From the NCBI GenBank assembly GCA_963573305.1, contig OY754330.1, positions 23,191,096 to 23,255,095 of the forward strand: a DNA stretch of 64,000 bases. Direction: 5' to 3'. The notes beneath the pieces are model-generated. The model ran no database searches. It was given only the letters and a program-made list of their open reading frames with translations, and had not been told where the DNA came from. Positions 58,701 through 64,000 of the stretch are shown in pieces; positions within the stretch are counted from its first letter, which is position 1; each line of letters begins with the position of its first letter. The stretch comes from Pyrrhosoma nymphula (taxonomy: Eukaryota > Arthropoda > Insecta > Odonata > Coenagrionidae). Position numbers and translations under genes: made by a program.

Positions 58701-61700
58701 GGATTTTTACGTCATGTTATATTTAAAAAATCACACCAAAATCTACTAAATCGGTTCTGCCGTTTTCTCCAATTTTTGCATCTTCCCTCCCTCTCAGACA
58801 TGGCATAGGAAATAGGTATTGTTTAAGGCCAATGTCATTAATCAAATTAATGAACTAATTAATTAACAGAATTTATTTCTTAAAGCTTTCAACCTCATTT
58901 AAGTTCCAATCATGCTATGCTATCACAAGATGCTATGTTCTTTTAAATGGATAGATTGAAAATTATATTTACGAGCGGTTTAATTTACATATTTGTGAGT
59001 GATTTTGTAATGCCCTAGTTTTGTTGGATGTCAATTGTAACTCTCTTTGTGCAGCTAGTTAAACCTAAATGAAAGAATCTTATGGACCACTAGAATCGTC
59101 CGAGAGAGCAAAAAAAAATTGGAAAGCTTTTTTTTTTATTTTGATGTCTTTTATTAACTGCACATTCTTTGTCATCAGTAGGGTAAATTCCTTTTTTTTA
59201 TTGTATTGATCAAAAGTTTATAACCCCAGCAGGGTGTCTAGCGACCGGGAAATCGGGAGAAACCGGGAACAAAACGGGAAATGAAAATCACCAAGAATAA
59301 CTGGGAAAAGCATATTGAATTGAATCTGAATTGGTCAAGCATATGGGAAGTTTTTCAAATCGCGCGGTATTGAAGAAAAAATAGGGGATTTCTTCCATGG
59401 CATGGAATACAATAACCTAAGTAGCGGTACTGACCGAACGAAACTCCAATAGGCTGTGGAGGTGATGTGGAGTATCGGCCTCTGTGCTAGGGCCGATATT
59501 GTTGCTGATATTCCACCATTCATTAATGTATTTCGAAAGTATTCATCAATGCCAGTGAACTTTTCTCTGAAATATCTTTAGTATGCTGCTCTGTACGGAT
59601 GCATTTTGAAGGGAATATCTTCTCCGGAGTACTGACCCCACTCTTCCGTCGGCAACTGGCCTCGACCCTCCGCCTCATGAGCAAACCCTCTCACAGGATG
59701 GGGTTGCGGTCATTTTTTGTATGCGCAGTGGTTTTTTTAAATCATCATTTATTGCAAATGTGAGAGAATGGATGTCTGAAATGAATTCTTTGTGTTTATT
59801 TGATCGTTTTAAAATTTTAAATGACTTTCTAGTTGTTATATTAATGATTTTAGGATATTAATCTGAAAGTAATGGTTCAAAGAAAGCAGAAGACAACTCC
59901 GTTAATACAAGTGCTAGAATTTCGCTTAAAACTTGAGAACACACTGCAAAACACAAGTAGTTCATTTCAATGGTTAATGTTTTTGTATAGCCAATGAATA
60001 TTTATTTAGAAAATCCACTGCACATACAATTAGTGATGGCTGACACATGGTGAGAGAATGACAGCTACTGAGCGAAGGGTCGAAAGAGCACCCTTCTAAA
60101 ATATATCAGCGATGGTCACTTTCTCACCTTTCATGACATCTATAGGAGACGTTAGTTCTTTTGCGTAAAGAAATCTGCGGCACTTATGGTAGACGTCCGG
60201 TCTTATGCGAAAAGAAAATCCAAACTCCTATATGTGATGCTTGGCACGAAAGCTTTAAAAACATAAGTGCGATGAATTGTACGCGACGAAAACAGAAATT
60301 TTGGGGGGTGGCTAATTTTTTTTCGCAAAAACACACTGGATTGAAACAATATATTCGGGAAATGTAAGAAAAGTAGGTGAGAAAATCTGGGAAAAAACCA
60401 GGAAATTTTTGTTGACTTGGCTCAAGACACCCTGCCCAGGAGTAGGTATTTGAAACAGTTTGTTTTTAAAATGACGTTAAGTATTTTTCCTAATTAATTA
60501 AAAAAAGAGAAAAATTTCAACAGGGTGAAAATGCAACAGCAAACTATTGTTTGCCGGTCAAATCTACGTGTGAGGTCATGAAGGTACACTTCCTCTCCCT
60601 GCCGCTAGATTGTCAGGGTCTTATAATTGTATTTCGTGCTATCAGTAGAAATGTTGATGTTTATCTAATTTTACATAATTGCCTTGCTTTTTTTCCATAG
60701 GTGATGACCGAAGTTTCCTCTTCAGTCTCAGTCCTAAAATGGGGATTTATCGTCCTACAGGATATAATGATCACTTCTTGTATTTAAATATTCAGCAACA
60801 AACGCTACCAAATGGATTGGTATGTATCATCTTTGGTGTACATTATGGTTAGACCTCGATGCATACTTATTTTGATCACAATTTATATAAACCTCTTGGA
60901 ACTTATTTATTTTATGTTGTCTGATTATTTATGTCCCTAATTTTATTCCAAATATCAAGGGAATGGGTGGACAGTTTGGCTATTTTGGACTTTGGCTTGA
61001 TGCTGAATTTGGTTCTGGACACTGCAGTAAAACATGCACTACATTTGATTGCCCTCAATTGTCCAATGAAACAGAGTTTAAAATTCAGCATGTTGAGGTC
61101 TGGGCCGTAGGAAAGCCTCCTCCTACTCCTCAAGAATTGGTAAGTATGAAAATTGTGCTGAAAGAAGAAATGTAACCTTCTAAATATTTATGAATTAAAT
61201 ATTATTTTCTTATTTGCCAGACTGCATTGGTGTCTTAAGATTGCACTGAGATTTTTATGACAAAAATTGTTTTCATGGTGTTGAAGAAAATATTTGGGGT
61301 GAGGGCATAGGTCCCGTCATGGTGCAGGAAAAGAGAATTGGGGACAAAGAAAACCATAAAAACTACTAATGCATCAAAGGTAATGGTGCTGGTTAAGTAT
61401 TAGGAATATAGGAAGGACAATACGTAGAAATGCAGCTTTTTTTTAACCTAGTCTTAACGAATGATGCTAGGGGTCATACTTTTTAGCGTCCCATCCCACC
61501 GACAATGTGCTACACTTGAGGGGTATGACCCATCCATATTACCCCCAAGTATCAGATTGGATTAAAAAAAATATATATTAAGTCTTGTGTCGGTCAGTTT
61601 TGAAGTAAACCATCAGTGTACGGATGAGAATAGAAAAGTAACATGTGATGATAAATCACTATAAACAAAGATGAACAACGACTTATTTCTGTATTATACG

Positions 61701-64000
61701 CCCTGGCAATTAGAATGTGGTATGAAGATCAGTAGGCTCAAGGAGTAAATTCTAGCCTTGCACTAAATGGAGCAGGAAGAGTTTTGATGAGACCTATTGA
61801 TGTAAATATGTAACATGATGTTATGCTCCTTTCCAAAAATGTTCACTGTGGCATAAAGTTGATGCAGTGTTTGCCACTTATCATTAAAATATCATGTTTG
61901 TAGCAGTCTGATGGCATTCTGGAGGGTTCCAGTGAAAGAAAACAATTGTGTTCAGGCTGTCATCACGTTGAATGATAATTACAGACTTACACGTTAAATG
62001 GTATTGCAGCAACTACCATTGCCTTAGTCCTTTTTCTGCACATTGGCAGTTGAAAGTAAAGCATAGTAGTTTGGGAGTGGATAAATTAAAATTAAATTAG
62101 CTGACTATACATAATTGCGTCTTTATTTAATCAAGTGTATTTAGGACCATTGGGTCCTCTCTTACAATAAACTTGAACAATCACAAACATCCATGTCTTG
62201 GGAGGAGAAAAATCCTCCCCTGGCGGGATTCGAACCCGCGACCTTTGGGTTGGCAGGCGAGGATGTTTCCCCGCCGCCACCGAGGCCGACACAAGTGTTA
62301 AATAAGGTGTGGGAAGGTTATTTTTCACTCCAAGTTAAGCAAGCAGTTGTTTGGGGCTGTCCATTAATGATGTCACACAATTTTGGACCAAACTAGACCC
62401 CCTCCCCTCCCGCTGTCACAGTTAGTCACAAAAAGTTTCTCCCTCCCCCCCCTCCTTTAATGATGTCACGAAAATGAAAAAACTCCACAGTCTGAGTAAA
62501 AATAAAACATATTACACAGTGGAAGTGTGGATGTCACAAGAAGCATAGCCCCCCCCCTCCTCTTGTCACACATTGTCACAAGGTGGTGACCCCCCCCCCT
62601 CCCCCAATCGTGTGGACGTCATTTATGTACAGCCCCTTTCTTGTATTTTTGCTATTGTCATTTTCAATTATATTCTTTGTGGTAACTTTCGAGCCGTTTA
62701 ACTTGACAGAAAATCCCTCTAGAGTTGGATAACTCTGTTACCATATTTTTTTAAAATTGCAAGGCTTTCTTTGCCATCTTTTACTGGACTGCCGTGTTAT
62801 TTGACTTAGTTATTATCCACCTCATGTGTTTTTGAAACATGGTGGGAATGAAGGATAACATTTTTTCTAAACATGGTGGGAATGAAGAATAACAATTTTT
62901 CTAAGCATGGTGGGAGTGAAGAATAATTTTTTTTTATACATGGTGGGATGGTGTGAAAACCCATCTTTAAAACATGCTTAGTTAAAAAAAAGTTTTAAAG
63001 GAAGTGGCCATGGTGCAGTTTGATGATGTAGGTGAGTTGTGACTCCACTGTTTGTTATCAGAAGTTGAGGCTCCATCCAAAACTTTCATTCTGAGCTTGT
63101 AGTAAGACTAGAGCATTCTCTAGCTGATCTCAGAGAGACTTGATAATCTACTATGAGTTGAGATAAAATTCATCTCTGTCTTGAGTTGAGAATAAGAGAT
63201 CATCATCTCATGGCTGGACTATGAATATGGGTCTTTAACCCTTTTAGTGTTAACCTCCGCCAGCGGTACTAAAACAGATTCATCATAACGCATTCATGAG
63301 GTTGCAGATTAGTCTTTCAGTGGGCTCTCATAGTGGAAAGATCACTCAGAGAAAAAAAGAGCATACGATGAGGATGTGCTTCCCCACATGTAAACAGTTC
63401 TATGTCAAAATTACATTAAGATTCATACTTTATGAAAATTATTTAAAATATGGAATAAAAATTTAAAAAACACATTATATAAAGTAGAGAATTCATGTTT
63501 TCAATAAGAGAAACAACAAACAACACGCAAAAAACATTTTATAAATTATAGCGATTTAAACAATAGCCTACGTTTGAGCCGATATATCGGCCCTCCGCAC
63601 TTTTTGCCCGAGATGCAAAAGCCGATATATCGACCCGCCACACTAAGAGGGTTAAATCATGAAAATATTTTGGATTATAGATTGATTTTATCCTACGTAA
63701 TGGAAATGAATAATTGGCTGATTACACAGTAGGAGTGTACTCTTGCAGGTTAATGTTTTTTTTTACTTGACAAGAACGTGCATGATCATGCCTAATGTAG
63801 ACAATCAGATGGTTTTCGACAATTCACTTGTTTCACAAAATTTGAAATCTTAACCCTACTTTTTGAATGCTTGCTCACCTTATTCAAACTTAGAAGGGAA
63901 CTTCTAATGCACTAAAACTTTTTAAATTGAATATTTTTGCAGGGAGAGCGTTCTAGTGTTTTGGAAGGAAACTATGAAGCCAAAGCCTTATTAAGCATGG
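40747..64000 (+). CDS. MEAK7: TLDc-domain protein, MEAK7/TLDC1 homologue (seven exons visible, incomplete at right edge)
   Basis: Exons: 40747-40878, 40986-41198, 52917-53204, 53291-53594, 60701-60819, 60960-61139 and 63943 to beyond 64000. All phases agree. Residues 1-6 are MGALES, a fitting N-myristoylation signal; the human protein also starts MG and is anchored to lysosomes. About 210 residues of helical N-terminal region follow. The TLDc domain starts in exon 4: ILLNSALLPEFRNEWHFLFS, SFSKMLGCISNKGPTLIIVS, FGGFAPVCWDL. Exon 5: DDRSFLFSLSPKMGIYRPTG, YNDHFLYLN. Exon 6: GMGGQFGYFGLWLDAEFGSG, CTTFDCPQLS, HVEVWAVG. Exon 7 has SSVLEGNYEAKALLSM; the human protein ends shortly after the equivalent point. 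MEAK7 supports an alternative TOR/S6K signal at lysosomes. Intron 1 uses a GC donor (cag|GCGAGT). Introns 2 (11.7 kb) and 4 (7.1 kb) are filled with transposons. Confidence 0.9.
41560..42440 (-). mobile_element. LINE reverse-transcriptase fragment (jockey/CR1 group)
   Basis: The - strand encodes SQHGFRKARSTVTAVFQLSN, GVFYDLSKAFDRVNHGILLL and TGVLQGSILGPLLFIFL, then after a frame change VLYADDTSCLSL (intact YADD). Truncated on both sides with frameshifts. Located in MEAK7 intron 2, antisense to the gene. Confidence 0.8.
42715..45791 (-). mobile_element. Nearly full-length LINE with APE endonuclease and reverse transcriptase
   Basis: One coding path of about 1020 codons runs from 45791 to 42715 with few lesions. 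The N-terminal part has VVKIGTWNVRTMMRARKLEN and GLCEVRWKDSGDYW (APE motif). It continues LIVMGDWNAVVGEGRDGLEV, RYQIDYIMV and ADSDHNLVMM (APE catalytic His/Asp). The reverse transcriptase has AVGTDNLPSELLKNLG, DDQFGFRKGKGTRDAIAVMR, CFVDFEKAFDRVNWEKLM and GRGVRQGCPLSPLLFNIYAE. The catalytic box is FADNQA, so one Asp is Asn. Lesions: one base lost in a G run near 45340-45350 (C run on the + strand), and a TAG near 44380. It ends with the YLGSTLEETGHSSKDIRRRI region and a C-terminal WTERKTNEEVLDMVGE segment. The proteins resemble RTE-like or craniofacial-development-2-like elements; clade not settled. Confidence 0.85.
45950..47790. other. MEAK7 intron 2, unassigned DNA
   Basis: No exon or convincing element. 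46680-46760 is very C rich (runs of C next to GGCCGCACCAGACC on the other strand), possibly a degraded hAT-type end. 46010-46610 could be a solo LTR (TGTTGCGACGG...ACACA), but no duplication was confirmed. Confidence 0.35.
47800..48290 (-). mobile_element. Remnant of a GIY-YIG-bearing retroelement, C-terminal end
   Basis: The - strand has KDDRYFPRFIKEALEITKNP followed by NFKWENGY, the RIIKEAIEI.K.P.NFNRE-like tail seen after GIY-YIG domains in Penelope-type and related retroelements. Other frames upstream are broken. Family identity is weakly supported. Confidence 0.45.
48600..49090 (+). mobile_element. Decayed reverse-transcriptase remnant
   Basis: The + strand near 48780-48880 reads VINDLPYSIPTNSNLCADDT and TLWMFVKALPPRLEVQI, matching the INDLP...ADDT block of jockey/CR1-group reverse transcriptases. 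No other intact motif. Confidence 0.55.
49202..50318 (-). mobile_element. Probable non-autonomous Helitron, 1.1 kb
   Basis: On the - strand it begins A|TCTAAATGTATGTATAAAG at 50318 and ends CTAG|T at 49202. A 13-nt palindrome ATTGAATTTCAAT (49218-49230) lies 12 nt before the CTAG, as expected for the Helitron 3' hairpin. It has no recognisable gene. Confidence 0.65.
51122..51282 (+). repeat. Seven tandem copies of a 23-bp GC-box-containing unit
   Basis: The unit GAGTTTACTCGGTCGGAGG followed by GGCG or GGTG repeats seven times with few changes, plus a partial eighth. Most copies contain GGGGCGG, the Sp1-type GC box. They end 32 bp before the likely transposase start codon at 51315, so they may act as the element's promoter. 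Confidence 0.85.
51315..51680 (+). CDS. pogo-type transposase N-terminal fragment (CENP-B-like DNA-binding domain)
   Basis: Starting at MSGKGKSLDLKTKIKIIDEC, the frame encodes a psq/CENP-B helix-turn-helix (SSKTDIGRRFGVSSSTLFTI) and the start of the HTH-CENPB second half (ALFKWFFQQRSAGLPINGPM). It ends at a stop after 121 residues. The DDE catalytic domain is not present; a short related piece, LGDYARNIFDHRYMPNFSEP, appears near 51745 in another frame. Upstream frame across the GC-rich repeats is open but repetitive and probably not translated. An alternative view is a host-type CENP-B gene, but the flanking TIRs argue for a transposon. Confidence 0.75.
   Translation: MSGKGKSLDLKTKIKIIDECDSNRSSKTDIGRRFGVSSSTLFTILKNKDKIRAAVTELGRPSSQKHLRHGEHPQMESALFKWFFQQRSAGLPINGPMLKAKADYTCTKHDVLANLLRYIIF
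54049..54125. repeat. Short AT-rich tandem repeat
   Basis: Two to three copies of a unit of about 33 bp containing ATGTCTTGT(A/C) and ATAATATAAT. Located in MEAK7 intron 4. Confidence 0.5.
54530..54672 (+). pseudogene. C-terminal remnant of a Tc1/mariner-superfamily transposase
   Basis: The + strand encodes FSRINECKDEIIRATHAVVK, RAEKCIEVGGRVFENLL and a stop. The R..RCI.VGGR.FE.LL ending is characteristic of one IS630/mariner-type transposase group. Upstream sequence is too decayed to read. Confidence 0.6.
55014..58340 (+). mobile_element. Long-TIR DNA transposon of an unnamed superfamily, copy B, 3.3 kb
   Basis: Terminal inverted repeats of about 318 bp (55014-55332 and 58023-58340) start TTAGGGGTGATCGTC. 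A perfect 6-bp duplication CCTACA flanks them (55008-55013, 58341-58346). The + strand interior holds a broken transposase. It has the same terminal TTAGGGG, duplication length and protein family as 24051-26145. Confidence 0.85.
55771..57540 (+). pseudogene. Broken transposase of the long-TIR element, copy B
   Basis: Five segments in order. From 55771: RCPIFGPPKDISSRQLPTFE. From 56119: SCKCENRESCDCPLQHKVPV and EWMFLSDQRGDRLMVI (Cys/His-rich, probable metal-binding). Then an acidic linker, TKLTVLARVCDRFEVSSATG and VGIYFDGRKDQIVI (56719-56762, conserved Asp). From 56814: EPDSKYITHVTPISGTARDI and ICAVGCDGTVVNTGKNCGII (second conserved Asp). From 57270: MWFMIKSKPYCVDGAQHMFD and QRGAFWCHPENMLICMVTDE. 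Stops at 56107 and 56800 and a lost region near 57065-57270 disable it. The family, with FDGRKD and GCDGT.NTG as landmarks, is one I have seen among arthropod and cnidarian proteins but cannot name. A DDE-type nuclease is inferred. Confidence 0.7.
59230..60434. mobile_element. MITE-like element with CAGGGTGTC ends, 1.2 kb
   Basis: The ends CAGGGTGTCTAGCGACCGGG and, reverse-complemented, CAGGGTGTCTTGAGCC share the outer ten bases. A 5-bp duplication CCCAG (59225-59229, 60435-60439) flanks them. The superfamily is uncertain and no transposase was seen. Confidence 0.65.
62130..62295 (-). mobile_element. tRNA-derived SINE, copy 2
   Basis: The - strand has a perfect B box GGTTCGAATCC (62226-62236), preceded by CCTCGCCTGCCAACC and followed by GGAGGATTTTTCTCCTCCCA. 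The same order appears in copy 1 at 5803-5990. The tRNA-like part keeps a fair A box (GGCCTCGGTGGCGGCGGG). Confidence 0.7.
62353..62636. mobile_element. MITE with GGGGCTGT ends, 284 bp
   Basis: The ends GGGGCTGTCCATTAATGATG and, reverse-complemented, GGGGCTGTACATAAATGACG are flanked by TTT on both sides (62350-62352, 62637-62639). Inside are several GTCACA / TGTGAC inverted motifs and C-rich runs. A 3-bp duplication suggests a Harbinger-type origin, not proven. Confidence 0.65.
62834..62950 (+). repeat. Tandem repeat of an ACATGGTGGGAATGAAGAAT unit
   Basis: Three copies of about 36-38 bp plus a partial fourth, each with ACATGGTGGGA(A/G)TGAAG and a T-rich tail. Located in MEAK7 intron 6, with no splicing role evident. 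Confidence 0.75.
63235..63655. mobile_element. piggyBac-type MITE, 413 bp, with TTAA duplication
   Basis: TTAA|CCCTTTTAGTG at the left and CACTAAGAGGG|TTAA at the right. Near the right end, two copies of GCCGATATATCG lie in an inverted/direct arrangement. Inserted 290 bp before the last visible MEAK7 exon. Confidence 0.7.

Noticed and set aside
62205..62295. True tRNA gene on the - strand
   Set aside because: B box is perfect but the acceptor stem does not pair and the downstream sequence matches the SINE at 5803.

Overview
The window looks like an arthropod, probably insect, genome. Genes are multi-exon with GT-AG introns, some very long. The spacing is filled with many decayed transposon families: Penelope-like, several non-LTR LINEs, Tc1/mariner, hAT, piggyBac-type, Helitron and Mutator-like. 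There is no operon structure. I could not determine the species.

Host genes. (1) A sushi/CCP-domain protein, + strand, 6227-8076, 3' part only. (2) A TMEM216-like ciliary transition-zone protein, + strand, two exons at 8707-9027 and 26390-26488, split by a 17.4 kb phase-0 intron. (3) A WKF-domain protein (C7orf50 homologue), - strand, two exons, 40006-39455 and 35536-35285. (4) A TLDc-domain MEAK7 (TLDC1/eak-7) homologue, + strand, from 40747 off the right edge, with seven visible exons and introns of 11.7 kb and 7.1 kb. The WKF gene and MEAK7 are head to head, 740 bp apart start to start.

Layout. 1-4233: a Mutator-like transposase gene on the - strand with eight exons, followed by an exon resembling a YqaJ-type nuclease. 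4.2-6.2 kb: intergenic with a SINE. 6.2-8.6 kb: sushi gene. 8.7-26.5 kb: TMEM216-like gene, whose intron holds a tRNA-derived SINE, a LINE broken by a MITE, a palindromic element and a probable Helitron, a LINE with a restriction-like endonuclease domain that carries a hAT insertion, another LINE, a Tc1-like element with long terminal inverted repeats (TIRs), and a long-TIR element of a superfamily I cannot name. 27-35 kb: a foldback-type element, a hAT-type element, and a nest of three elements with a Penelope-like retroelement in the centre. 35.3-40 kb: WKF gene with a mariner-derived inverted MITE in its intron. 40.7-64 kb: MEAK7 homologue, with two LINEs, a Helitron, a pogo-like element, a second copy of the unnamed long-TIR superfamily, SINEs and MITEs in its introns.

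The host genes do not form a pathway together: TMEM216 acts at the cilium base, MEAK7 at the lysosome in TOR signalling, and WKF/C7orf50 in the nucleolus. The most interesting material is the mobile DNA: nested insertions with readable target-site duplications, two members of one unnamed transposon family with 6-bp duplications, hammerhead-ribozyme motifs in the Penelope repeats, and a MITE made by inverted duplication of a transposase 3' end. All assignments rest on reading the sequence and recalling protein-family patterns; no database search was run.
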